Positions 48,285 through 59,823 of a stretch of 64,000 bases of DNA are shown here, one piece after another. Where the stretch lies: positions 2,108,001 through 2,172,000 of the forward strand of contig JAQSEB010000001.1 in NCBI GenBank assembly GCA_030063045.1. Reading direction: 5' to 3'. The first letter of the stretch is position 1; each line of letters begins with the position of its first letter. Position numbers and translations under genes: made by a program. The notes under the pieces are model-generated. The model did no database searches. It was not told where the DNA came from and worked only from the letters and a program-made list of their open reading frames with translations. Source of the stretch: Pratylenchus scribneri (lineage: Eukaryota; Nematoda; Chromadorea; Rhabditida; Pratylenchidae).

Positions 48285-50441
48285 AAAAAATATTTTTAAT
48301 TTTGATCTCCTCAAATGTAGATATTTTGACATTGATTCAAATTTATTGAAAAAATATTTTATATAAAATAATTTTGTGATGGTTGAATGAGCAGCACCGT
48401 ATAATAATGATGATGATGATGATGGAGATCCATGGAAACACCAACAAATGTGCCGCAACATTTGAAAATGTTCTCATTTGAGATGGCCAAAAACTGATTT
48501 GCTATTCAAATTGGCCTCCCTTCCCCTCTTGATGTCCATTTCATGCCTCCAACCAAATAATAATATTGCCCACAATATTGGTTATCCATCCATCCTCAAT
48601 TTTCCATTATTTTTTGGTTTGTGCCTATTTTTAAAACATGCTTTTTTTGCCAACCATGATGGATGGGAATTTCCCCCAAAAACAGCAAAAATGATCGATT
48701 ATGGGAGAATATCTCCAAAACCCATCCAAAAAGACCATTCATCTGAAAATTCCTATGTACAAAAAAAAAGTTTAGGCCAAGAGCAAAAATTAATTCCCCT
48801 CCTTGGGGGCCAATAATTGGACACAACCAACTTCCCTCGGAATGACACGCCCTTCATTAATTGGTTCATTCATTAAAGGGGGACAATTGTGAAGGGGGGG
48901 GGGGGGCAATGGCCATCAGCACTGCAGATGGGCAAATATAAAATAAATGAATGATTAAATGTGGAATTGGAGAAGACAATTGTTGGCCCATCAAATGAAT
49001 TCACTCTAAAATGTGGGGGGAGTTTGGCGGAAGAAGGCCATCAATCGGCGGCGGCAGATGGAAGCCAAAACATTGGGCCCACCAAAGGAAAACATTGGAT
49101 AAATGTTATTCCAAGGGAATGAAAAAGGGCCAATCAAATCCGCCGGATCCCAAAGTCGGGGAAGTGATTGACTTTTCCCAGATGTCATCATTTACCAATT
49201 TAAGTACCTTATTTTCCCATCCAAATTTGATTGCCACTCTTAAAAAGATGATATCCAGCCGGTCAATTTGCTTTCGTAAATAAACTTCAAAATTTTCAAA
49301 AAATATTAGGGCAATATTTTCCTTATTTAAAAAGAAGAGAAAATATTTTTTTCCACAAAATCACATTCTTTGTCGAAAAGCTTAATAATGGTTTGGGGAA
49401 TTTTCAACAGGCAAACTATTTAACATATTTGTAGAGCCCATTGAGACGCGTCGATTCATATATAATTTGTTTGATTTTATACGAAATTGAATGAGTTAAA
49501 CCACTTAAATGGTTTTATGTTTTTGGTTTAAAACCCACTTAGTTTGAGTTCGTACTAAACAAACTATATATGGTATCGACGCCTATTATTATCCTGGTGA
49601 AAATTTCCTAAACAGTTTTTTATAGGCGGTTATAAGCTTATCGACAAAAAATAGCATCCTTTAAAGAAACAATTAATAGAAGAATTATTGGCCCTTTGAT
49701 GGGTGCCGCCTAAATTGCTTTCGGCCCATTTTATCTGGGATTGGGGATCAGCAGCCAAAAGCAAAACTAGACTGGAAAATAGTGAAAAATAGCTGAAAAA
49801 TTGGTGCATAATATCAAATGTTGTTTGCCTAATCCACCCAAAAATACATTCATTTTCCCCTCAATTCCAATGTATTCATTGACCCAAAAATTGTTGCTGA
49901 TAATCTTCCTTCAAGAGGCCCCAAATACAAATATTCCCAAGCCAATTTGCCATTGACATTGCCAAAAAATATTAATATTTGCTCCCCTCCCATGCAAAAT
50001 AATTGTTCCCCTCAAAAAAGCAAATATGTTCTTCCCTTCCAATTCATTTATTCCCCCCTCCCCCCAAAATAAAGGCAAATCCTCCCCAATATTGTTTTTT
50101 GTATTTTTGCGCAATTTCCCTTCTTCCTTCCATTTTGGCCAATCCCCATAGAAACTTGACACCCTCCCCTTTCCATAACAAAATGGCTGCCCTTCCTCTT
50201 TAATTCTTCTGTCCATTTCTAATCCAAAAATACAAATTTATTTTCCCCTTTTAAACCACCCAAAAATGTTGTGGGAAAGGCCGCATTTAGCTTTGACTTT
50301 GAGACCAATTTTGGCCCATCTTCCCCCTTTTCCCCTTTGTCATTTTCCTTTTAAAGAAACACGCCCCCCCCCCCCCAATTCCCCTCTTCATTTTTAGGCA
50401 AAATTCCAATTCATTTGTTGCAAATTTGGCCAAATGAAATA
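48285..50441. other. intergenic, no supported gene
   Basis: Contains a short (gat)n repeat near 48,405-48,425 and a G-run near 48,894-48,906. An inverted-repeat element at 49,443-49,592 has arms gcgtcgattcatatataatttg and, reversed, gcgtcgataccatatatagtttg-like sequence. Frames up to about 110 codons have no supporting features. Confidence 0.5.
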
Positions 50442-53131
50442 ATGAATTTATTTCAACTTTTTGCCATCCTTTTCCTCCTCTTCCCCTTCTCCGAATCGGC
50501 CATCACCAATCCAAAATGGCAAACGAATTCGGCGGCCAAATCATCGGAAATGGATTTTATGCAAAATTTATTCCATCAAATGGAAAATGAAAAGAATAAT
50601 GGACATTTTTCGAATGAGGCGAACACAATTATTGTTGGATATTCGCCCAAAATTCAAGGTAAAAATGTGATTGAATTGTGGAGAAATAATTTAGTTAAAT
50701 GCCAAATAAAAGCACAAACTAAAATATTTGGGCCATATTGTTTATTATGGTATATGATGGTCATTGGTCAACAGAAAATAATGGGGGGATTTAGGCTTTA
50801 GGGCAACATCATTATTGATGAATGAATTGTTGAGCAAATAAACAGAAAAAAAAAGAAAGAAAGGGATTGGTGGGTGAGGATTGAGGAATATGGTAGAATT
50901 TATTAGAAGGAAAAGGGAAAAGTAGTTTAATTTGATTTAGTTGATTTTATAATCAATCTTTAGTGCTGGAAATTTATTTTTTAGGCCATATAAATTGACC
51001 ATACCTTCCCTACCCACATATTCTAATAAGTCCTAAATATAATCCTAACTATACTTTCAAACCTAGTTCAAAAATAAATTGTTTTTCTACACCAAAATAT
51101 GTAAATTATCTATTATTATTTTAATATTTAATTTTAATTTATTTGCAGTAAAAAATTGTAGCGGCGGAAATGGAAATGAAGAGAAAATGGTTGGACTTGA
51201 ATTTGACATAAATGAGTTGAAAAATGGAGAAATGGTAAGTCAATTTAGATATTAAATTAATTTAATAATTTTAAGTTAATTCGAGCCGAATTGCATTTAT
51301 TCTTTGGGAATGGAAAAATGCTTGGAAAATTGAAAAATGCGCCAAAACAAATTGAATTAATTAAAATGAGCTGTGAAAAGAAGGAAATGGTGATATTGGG
51401 CAGAGAAAGGGAAAACGATAGGAAGAAGCAACAAATGTTGGCACCTGGATGGGCAATTTTCAATGCATTTCCACTATTCAAAAATGGAAATGATGGAAAC
51501 ATTTTTATTCAAGTGAAAATTTGGATTTCTGCCGAAATAATGTCAAATTTATTGTATTTAGATACAAAAACATGGAAAAGAATTGTATGTGGCCCAAATG
51601 AACAGATTGATGCATTTACATCGGCCATTTTTGGTTATTTATACAAAAATGATGGACAAAGAAGAGAAAAGGACAAAAAGGAATATTCGGGCAACATTGA
51701 CAAAGAATTACGGTAGGCGAAAATGAAGGGAATATGGTTGAATTGGAATTAAAGGAGATGAAAGGGAGGAAATCCAAAGGCACATGGAAATGGCAAGAAA
51801 AACGGCTGAATATTATGCCTACGGAATGGCCAAAGAAAATATTCGAGATGGAATGCCAATTGGAAATAAGGAAGAGGGGAAATGGAAGGGCCCAGGAATG
51901 GCATTGAATCGAGGACGAAAACAGGTTGGAATGGGAAAATAAATGTAATGATGGGAATTTGGCATTATTTGAAGAAGAATTGGAGGAAAGGCCGAAAATT
52001 GGCGAAGAGTTATCCAAAATTTGATCCAAATGATCCAATGCTTGGATTTGGCACCGGAAATTCGCCATGGCAAAGAGAGGATCGAAGATTAATTCAAAGT
52101 CCAAATTTTGGGAATTCCCTCAATGATATTCGGGCATTGGAGGAAAATGAATACAAAATGATGGAAGGCAAAGGGAGGAGGAGGAAAGGGAAGGAAGAAG
52201 AAGAAAATGGAAGAAATGATGAAGCCGAAACGAAAGTGGTTTTAATGGGAAAGGAAAATGGGAGAGGGGAAAAGGTAGAAAAAGAAAGGAATTGATGATA
52301 AAATGATTATATTTAAAGAAATGCGCAAGGCATAATTTGACGGTGGATTTCCGAGAATTGGGTTGGGCCAATCGAATAATTGCTCCGAAAAGATTCGAAA
52401 CAGGATATTGTGGAGGGGAATGCAGCTATCCATTGCTGGATGAGGTACTAAATATTGATGAATGGTGCCCTTACATTTCTTTAAAAAAATGCATTATTTA
52501 GTTTTCTAAAGCGCAAAAATAAAAAAAAAAATGGGATTGATTTGAATTTTTATAAAATAGGAGAATATATTCCGGAAAAATTTAATTAAAAATTTAAAGA
52601 AGAATTTACCAGATTAGAAATCCTGGCACCTCGTTTTTTGCTCTTTAGATTTATGCTGGTTAGGGTTTATAAAGAAGATTTAATCGTCGAACTAAAACAC
52701 CATTTTTAGCTTAGTGGTTTGATGCTTTTTTGTAAAATTGAGGTCATGGGTTCGAATCCTCTCAGAGTCAAATATTTTTTTCGGACTTATTTGTCACTTT
52801 TATTCATTTTTATACATTATACTCTACAAATCTAGTCCAAAAACATTTTTAGACGGAAAAAAACATGGTACTAAAAGCGTGTTTAATTAAAAAATTTTAA
52901 ATAAAATAAATAATTAATTTGCTATAATTATTTTTTTATCAGAAGGTGAATGATATCTCCAATCATGCCATCCTCCAATCGCTTCTTTCCCAATCGGAAA
53001 ATGGCCCACCCCCAGTTTGTTGTGGCCCAGTCAAATTCGATTCATTAACCCTCCTTTATTTTGATGAACGCGAGAATGTGGTGCTAAAAAATTATCCAAG
53101 AATGATCGTTCTCGAATGTGGATGCATTTAA
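50442..53131 (+). CDS. TGF-beta superfamily ligand
   Basis: Exons 50442-50658, 51149-51234, 51276-51712, about 51755-51924, 51975-52274, 52319-52444, 52943-53131. Signal peptide (LFQLFAILFLLFPFSES), a prodomain with APGWAIFNAF and PLF, several basic clusters (GRRRKGK) that could be the pro-protein convertase site, and a C-terminal cystine-knot domain. The knot has all seven cysteines: KCARHNLTVDFRELGW, IIAPKRF, GYCGGEC, NHAILQSL, VCCGPVKFDSLTLLYFD, and the end LECGCI. The CC pair includes the Cys used for dimer links in most family members. The junction between exons 3 and 4 is one base out of phase with the visible splice sites. The last intron carries a tRNA-like segment. The signalling branch (BMP-like or other) cannot be settled. 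Confidence 0.83.
52700..52775 (+). repeat. tRNA-derived (SINE-like) segment with pol III boxes
   Basis: A-box-like tagcttagtggtttg at 52707-52721 and a perfect B-box-like ggttcgaatcc at 52749-52759, followed by a T-run. The D-stem can pair (agc/gct), but the T-stem and acceptor stem do not, so a functional tRNA is unlikely. It lies in the last intron of the TGF-beta gene. Confidence 0.5.
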
Positions 53132-53337
53132 ATTGAATTTTAAACACACAAACATTTTTATTGCTAATCATTTTATAATTAAAAAAATGCTGCCAATGCC
53201 AAATATTTCCCAAAATATTAAATTGTAAATCTCATTTTGTCCTCTTCCAAATAAATTTTTAATTCTTCGATCATTTTACTTTTCATAAATGAATCAAAAT
53301 ATTATTAATAAAAAGTTGAAAATTTATTTATTTAGAA

Positions 53338-54858
53338 TTATTTCTTCTCCGCATTTTGCCCTTTCTTTTCCACATCATTTTCCACCGGATCTTTGCATTG
53401 AGTCTTCAAAAATGCCCGAATTCCTGGGGAAATTGCCCCTTCCGCTTTTCGGTCTTTTGAGTAAATTTCCAAATTTGGTTTTCCCTTCCAAATTAGGCCA
53501 AATCTAAATAATGGGAATTTGTCCTTAATTTTATCGAATTTACCGAAAATCTGGGTCATTTTTGATCAAAAAGAGTCGAATTTTACATAGACAATCATGC
53601 ACCTGAATTAATTCAAAAAATAAAGAAAATATTTTTTGACGGCACCTTGCTGAGCACCGAATAAGGCAATGGTTTCATCAATTTGGAAATGTCATTTAAA
53701 CCCTAAATTGATATATCAAAATTCAAATTTATATAAAATAATTTTCACATAAATTGCCGCCTTCTTCAAATCCCCATTTCCTGTCCAAAATCCAACCAAT
53801 TCCTGGTCCGCACAGGTAAAAAACATTTGGGCCCATGTGAAGAATGGGAAGCCGGCCCCATGCGGATAAGTGGTCAACAATTGGAGAGGAACATTTGAAG
53901 GGGTTTGGCCAAATTCCACAAAACCGATTGAGGAATTCTCCGCAAATTGTTGTTTTGCCGGCAATTGGTCGGCATCCTCAAATGGGTCACTCAAAAAGTG
54001 GATTCAATACTAATTTAATTTATTAAATTTGACTTACGCTTTTGCAATCGCAAAATCGGCACAATCAACCTCATAACGGACTAAGATTTTTAATGTTCCA
54101 AATTGATAGCTCATCAGCTGGAAAAATGGCCCAGTGCAATGTTTGGATCGGGGTTTTGTCATTTTGGCCTTCACCGCCTGATCATAGGTCAAATGTCCAA
54201 TCTGTACGTATTTGGGTATTTCACATTCATATTTTTGACAGTACCTCCATCAAATCGGAGGCCTCCATTCGACTGAAAAGCACCGTTTTGCCCACCCTTT
54301 CACAGTCTATCCGGAAAAGGCCTTCGCCGGCCTCCTGGGCAAATGCGAATATTTTCTGTAAATTGACGGCATCTGAGAATGGATGATAATATTTAAAGGG
54401 TAATTGGTTAATTACCTGTTATCAAATCATATTCATCAAAATTAATTTCCTTCTTCTTTTTGCTTTGACAATGTTTGGCCGCCAAAATGGCCGCATCCAA
54501 TTGGCCATTTTTGACTTTTAAATGATTCACATTGTAAATCACAACACCACCATCTTGACGCAATTTTCCCCCAGGCCAATAGAATGATTCGGCCGGCATT
54601 CCCGGAATCTATTCATATTTGCATTTTAATATTCACTAAATATTATTTTTGACCCACCATAATGACCGGTTCATCATCTTCCAGTCGCCATTGGTATGAG
54701 CCAATTCGTTCAGGTCCTTTTGTGGATGTTGGGCCACCTTTGCCGGCCAAATTCACCAAAGGCAACAATCCGTAGGGTTCTTCTTCCAAACCATCAAAAA
54801 GCCAAAAACCCTGAACATCGCCATCTTGTTGTGGTTGTTGGGCGGCCATTTTCTCCAC
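53338..54858 (-). CDS. possible DXO/Rai1 (Dom-3)-like protein
   Basis: Eight exons can be followed, starting 54858-54658 and 54608-54416 and ending at 53338. There is no signal peptide, so it is probably cytoplasmic or nuclear. The sequence has FYWPGGKLRQDGG, IYNVNHLKVKNG, a stretch ending RIDCERVGKTVLFSRMEASD, then TLKILVRYEVDCADF, IGFVEFGQ and ELVGFWTGNGDLKKA, with a Lys-rich tail. The order 'EVDC', then 'FVEF', then a strand with 'vGFW' recalls the metal-binding core of DXO/Rai1 decapping nucleases, a family expanded in nematodes. The match is weak and key residues are changed, so the activity is not claimed. Confidence 0.5.
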
Positions 54859-55426
54859 TCAATTTGAAAAGAAAATTCGTCGAAATTTAAGCGAACAAGA
54901 AAAGAAGCGATGATTGACTTTTCTTCCCTTTGATGGGGTATGGGCTTCTTTGCTTGGATATTCTCCTTCAAGCAAATCAATAGATTAGAGGGAAAATTGT
55001 TGGCCAAGTTGGAAAGGGGAAAAGAGCGCCTGGAGGCGATTTGGCCCAATCCATCCTCCTCCCTCCCTTCCTATGTGCCTTCACTCGCCCCCGCATGGGC
55101 CATGACGGTGTTGGAATTAGCCAATGGGGGGGGGGGGGGGGTTGAAGAATGAATGAATGGATGGATTGAGTATAAGCATCCACGAACAAGAATGAAAGAG
55201 AATACAATGATGAATGTGAAAGGAGAAAAGTGGAATGGATATAATATCCACTCAGGAACATCCTTCCCTTGAAGCGACAAAACCTTCTAATTGAGTCACC
55301 CAAATGAAACAACAGCTGATTTTGATTTAAAAGGGGGAAAATAGTTTTTATTCAAAATAAAATTTGAAATTTGTCAAAATAGGGAACATTCTCTCAATTC
55401 CAAAGGCAATAATCACATTTGATTCT

Positions 55427-55848
55427 TCATCCAGCGATGGCACCCGTCACACCACCAGCCACTGCTCCCAATGCCATTCCCTTCAAAATCTTCCCTCGCT
55501 TGGCCCTGTTGAATTCAATATAAATTAATTTGTTTTAACCAAAAATGCTATTCACCTGCTAAATGTTCCACCTTCGCTTCCTCTACCCATCGAATTGCCG
55601 CCCATCATTGGCAAATTCCCTGGCTGATTATTGTCCTTAACCATTATCATATTTTTGCCACCATCCTCCGAGATTACAACAGTTCCATCATCTGTGGACA
55701 ATGGATTGTTTCCACTTGAAGATGGGGGAATGAAGGCGCCTTGATTAGGATTTGAGGGCACAATGTCGGCTGGGGATGATTGAGCAAAATGGAAAAGGAG
55801 AATTGGAAGGAAAAGCAGTGAAAATGAAGCCAACTTTTGGGTTTTCAT
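55427..55848 (-). CDS. small secreted glycine-zipper peptide 1 (RxKRGK type)
   Basis: Two exons, 55848-55556 and 55505-55427, join in phase to 123 residues. Signal peptide (LASFSLLFLPILLFHFAQS), an acidic/Asn/Gly linker, then RAKRGKILKGMALGAVAGG and the end VTGAIAG. KRG is a likely basic processing site that would release a 20-residue peptide with a basic head and a small-residue, glycine-zipper helix. The same architecture occurs at 57996-58497. The function is unknown; such helices can insert in membranes (inference). Confidence 0.65.
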
Positions 55849-56122
55849 TTTTATAAAAATTCTTATTTGATAATTGGTGGATAAATGCAATGATGTTTGG
55901 GAGTAAAAGTTGCGCGAAATAACATTGTCTTTTAATAGCACTTTCCATTTTGGTCAATGATCAAAAGAAAAAACAAAAAACAACCATTTGGAATAGTAAA
56001 CAACAAATCAAGTTTAAATAATACTAATGAATTCCTCATGGACATTGATCACTCACTTTTGATGATCATCCAAAAAATATAATAAATAAATTAAATAAAA
56101 TGATGTGGATTGACTATTAAAG
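55849..56122. other. short intergenic stretch
   Basis: AT-rich upstream region of the 55427-55848 gene; nothing recognisable. Confidence 0.5.
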
Positions 56123-56672
56123 ACGGAATTGGGTAAAATAAAACAGGCGGAATTATTTTGGGGCAAATTGAACAGGCGGAATTATTTTGGGGCAAATTGA
56201 ACAGGCGGAATTATTTTGGGGCAAATAAAACAGGCGGAATTATTTTGGGGCAAATTGAACAGGCGGAATTATTTTGGTGCAAATAAAACAGGCGGAATTA
56301 TTTTGGGGCAAATAAAACAGGCGGAATTATTTTGGGGCAAATTGAACAGGCGGAATTATTTTGGTGCAAATAAAACAGGCGGAATTATTTTGGGGCAAAT
56401 AAAACAGGCGGAATTATTTTGGGGCAAATTGAACAGGCGGAATTATTTTGGGGCAAATTGAACAGGCGGAATTATTTTGGGGCAAATAAAACAGGCGGAA
56501 TTATTTTGGGGCAAATTGAACAGGCGGAATTATTTTGGGGCAAATAAAACAGGCGGAATTATTTTGGGGCAAATAAAACAGGCGGAATTATTTTGGGGCA
56601 AATAAAACAGGCGGAATTATTTTGGGGCAGATAAAACAGGCGGAATTATTTTGGGGCAAATAGGCGTAATTA
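56123..56672. repeat. 29-bp minisatellite, array C (intergenic)
   Basis: About eighteen copies of the 29-bp unit, with 'gcaaattgaa' and 'gcaaataaaa' subtypes alternating. Same orientation as the 8.9-kb array and inverted relative to 30.4 kb. Confidence 0.93.
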
Positions 56673-57089
56673 AAACTTATCACCAAATAAAAGCAACTTC
56701 TAAATCAAGAAGTTTTTCAACTTTGGCTATAATTTTGTGACCAAATAATATTTAATCAATAAAATGCTTTGACGAAAAAGTTCAACCCATTGGTATTTTT
56801 TATATTTTAACGACTGTTAGCTTTAATATTAGACCAATGCACAAAGTCCTGCAGCCTAATTATTAGAACAACAAATGTGTGCATGTCATGAAATGATAAA
56901 TGATTTATTTATTACTATGAATGAAATTCCAAACTGATTTTTTTAATTCGAATTTAATTTAGATGCATTCAATTCTGAAAAAGCATCTAAAGAATCTCTC
57001 TCATTCCATTCATCCATTAATTCACCATCTGCTCTTTTCAGGCTTCGACTTTCCAGGGGTTCTTTTCATTCTAAATCGACAGTATTCAT

Positions 57090-57275
57090 TCATTTTGAAA
57101 TTCCCTTTTTAAACCTTATTTGATGGCCAATTCCCGAATTCAAATTTCTTGTATTTCCAAGATCCACATTCCCGTGGCTACTTTCTTGTTGCGCCGAAGC
57201 ATTTTCAATTCCGTTGTTCAGAAAGCCGATGAGAATGAGAAAAAGGGAGAAAATGACCAAAATGGAGACTCGCAT
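57090..57275 (-). CDS. small secreted peptide, paralogue A
   Basis: Single exon, 61 residues. Signal peptide MRVSILVIFSLFLILIGFLN, then a mature part of about 32 residues, without cysteine, with VDLGNTRNLNSG and QIRFKKG. A close paralogue lies at 59116-59298 in opposite orientation, with the upstream DNA (tataaa-like box, gagactaaaattgaacc) also conserved. Conservation is highest in the signal peptide and upstream region, and the mature part differs more. Function unknown. Confidence 0.68.
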   Translation of the reverse strand: MRVSILVIFSLFLILIGFLNNGIENASAQQESSHGNVDLGNTRNLNSGIGHQIRFKKGISK

Positions 57276-57995
57276 TTTGTGTTTTGGATTTTGTTTTTGG
57301 TGAATTAATATGAAATTTGTTTAAATGGAGAAGAAAGGTTCAATTTTAGTCTCATTTATAGATACACCCAGCGGCAATTTAGATTACAATAAAATTGTTT
57401 TTCTCAATTTTGGATGGGCTGATTTTACGTTTTAAATATTTCCAATGTGATCTTCGAAAAACCAAAACTTGATTCTTTCCATTTTCTGTCCAAGGTCATT
57501 AATCACCAAATAATTTGAATCAATAAAATTTCGATCCAAAATTTGCGATTTCTAAATAGAAATTTTATTAATTTAGTTTATTTGCTTTTAAATATTCAAG
57601 TTGAATCTTTCCTTTTTTGATCAAGGTCATTATTGGTCGCCAATATTCATTTTTTATTTAAAAATTTTAATAATCGATCAAAATTGCAATTTATGGTCAA
57701 ATATCTTGGTCAAAACACAAAATTCTAATACTTTCTTAGTTCATTATGAATCTTTCCATTAAAATGAGTAAATATTTGTATAAATTGGATTGTTTTGCTT
57801 CGTCGATTTGTCACTTTGGCCAATTCAATTGTTGAATTTCTTTCTGTTGACTTTTTAACAACTTTTGTTTGCCCTTTTTTATTCTCAATAAAAAAGGCAT
57901 TAATGGCTAAAGGGCATCGTCATTCACCGCTTTTTTCATTTCCTTTTCCCGCATTTTTTTCCACAACTATTTTCCCCTCAATTTCCCTCCTCAAA

Positions 57996-58497
57996 ATGTG
58001 CCGTTCCACCTCCTCAATTCTCTCATTTTTGGCTATTTTTCTTACAATAGGCCTTTTAATTTCGCGCACATTTTCAGCTTCAGAAATTGCAAAAACCGGG
58101 GTAAAATTATAATTTGATGAATTTTAATTTTCATTTAAATTTTTTAGAAATCCCAAACAAAGATTGAATTGGAGGGCATTGGCACAAATAGGGGAAATGT
58201 AGACAAAAATGAGAATATTGATGTAAAGATAAGGAAAGGGAAAATAAAAAGAAGGTTGAAGAATGGGATTTTGAATTTAACATTTAATTAAAATTTTCAG
58301 TGCAAATGAAGGAAAAAATGAGGAAAAGCCTAATGAGAAGAATGTGCCGCCAAAAGGAGGGTTGGTCATATCTCATATGAATTTATATACTGTAATAAAA
58401 AATTATTTATAGCCGCATGAAACGAGGAAAAGTGTTACGTTATATGGCCGCTGGTGGAATTGTAGGCCTTGGACTTGGCATTGCCGCTGGCAAATGA
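57996..58497 (+). CDS. small secreted glycine-zipper peptide 2 (RxKRGK type)
   Basis: Four exons, 57996-58100, 58148-58254, 58301-58360 and 58413-58497, close in phase to 118 residues. Signal peptide (ILSFLAIFLTIGLLISRTFS), a charged Lys/Glu/Asn linker with KIKRS, then RMKRGKVLRYMAAGG and the end IVGLGLGIAAGK. The C-terminal 25 residues match gene 55427-55848 in layout (R-x-K-R-G-K-hydrophobic-L, then Met-Ala and spaced glycines) although the linkers do not align. The gene sits between the two arms of the inverted peptide duplication. Confidence 0.65.
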
Positions 58498-58739
58498 TTT
58501 GGACAATATTTGATTTAACGAAAGAAAAATTTATTCATTATTATTAACCATTCAAATTGAAAAAATAAATAACTTTATCTCTAACTACATCAAAAGAGAA
58601 TAAATTATCAAAACTCTACTAATGAAATAATAACAAAAAGATTAAATTTTGTGGAATTTTTGTGTTTTGGCCACGGAATTTGGCCATAAATCGCAGTTTA
58701 ATCAGAATTATTCCCTAAATATTAATTTAAATTATAAAT

Positions 58740-59000
58740 AAAAATGAAAATTGGCGACCGATGATCTTGGACAGAAAAAGTAAAGATTCAAGTTTATTTT
58801 TCGAAGATTACATCGGAAATATTTACACTTTTCAAAATCACCCCATCCCAAATTGGGAAAAACAATTTTATTATAAAAAAAATGAACATTGACGACCATC
58901 GGCCTTGAAAAAAAAAGCAAAGATTCAAGTTTGTTTTTCGAAGATCACATCGAAAATATTTAAAATCAGCCCATCCAAAATTGAGAAAAACAATTTTATT
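58740..59000. repeat. tandem duplication of the peptide upstream region
   Basis: Two copies of a stretch of roughly 150-180 bp containing gcaaagattcaagtttgttt and ttcgaagatcacatcg, then cagcccatcc and aaaacaattttatt. The second runs into the promoter of the 59116 gene. Its reverse complement lies at 57,390-57,510 upstream of paralogue A. Confidence 0.75.
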
Positions 59001-59027
59001 GTAATCTAAATTGCCTTTAGGCCTATC

Positions 59028-59034
59028 TATAAAA
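59028..59034 (+). promoter_or_regulatory. TATA box of peptide B
   Basis: TATAAAA in tctataaaatgagactaaaa. The same context is present in reverse upstream of paralogue A (tttatagat at 57,355-57,363). Confidence 0.5.
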
Positions 59035-59115
59035 TGAGACTAAAATTGAACCTTTCTTCTTCATTTAAACAAATTTCATATTAATTCATCAAAAACTAAT
59101 AAATCCAAGACACAA

Positions 59116-59298
59116 ATGCGAGTCTCCATTTTGGCCTTTCTCTCCCTTTTTCTCATCCTCATCGGCTTTTTGACCAATGGAATTGAAAATGTTTCGGCGC
59201 AAGAGCAAAGGGTCAAAGACAGAGTAGATCTTGGAGGCACTATCAGAAAAATTAATTCAGGGCCACAAATTAGGTTTAAAACGGAATTGCATATGTGA
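59116..59298 (+). CDS. small secreted peptide, paralogue B
   Basis: Single exon, 60 residues. Signal peptide MRVSILAFLSLFLILIGFLT, mature part with VDLGGTIRKINSG and QIRFKTE. It matches 57090-57275 through the signal peptide and the final QIRFK motif. The opposite orientation and shared upstream DNA point to an inverted duplication. Confidence 0.68.
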   Translation: MRVSILAFLSLFLILIGFLTNGIENVSAQEQRVKDRVDLGGTIRKINSGPQIRFKTELHM

Positions 59299-59823
59299 AG
59301 AATATTTTTGCCTATTTAGAATGAAAAGAGCGCCCAAAAGGAAGCAATGTGTCGGAAAGCTTCCTGACTGTACATGAACACTACAGACAGGTGGATGAAT
59401 GAACGGATGAATGAATGGATGGAATGGGCAAGAAATTCGTCCGATACTTTGATTAGAAATTGGATAAATTTTTTGAATAATAATAATTCAGATATTTAAA
59501 AAATTAGAATTAAAAATCGTTTTGGAGTTTTGTTTGATTCGCATTAATAAATCAATAATTAATCGCATTTGATCAAATTGGGCTACCCATTTTCAGTTAA
59601 AGTTATTAATAAAACTTTTAATAGCATTTGGTTAATTATTTATTTATAAAATTTTGTTATACAAAAATAATTGACCAAAATATAATAGGCCAGAAATTAT
59701 GGCCAAAAATGAAAATTTATCGATTCGAGAAAGAACAAAAATTTGTTTTGAGCTTTATGGATTTGAGGGGAAATGGCCAAATAATTGTTTGGAATTTGAG
59801 CAAAATAAAATGAATGAATGAAT

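Noticed and set aside
52700..52775. Functional tRNA gene
   Set aside because: The boxes are present but the acceptor and T stems do not pair.
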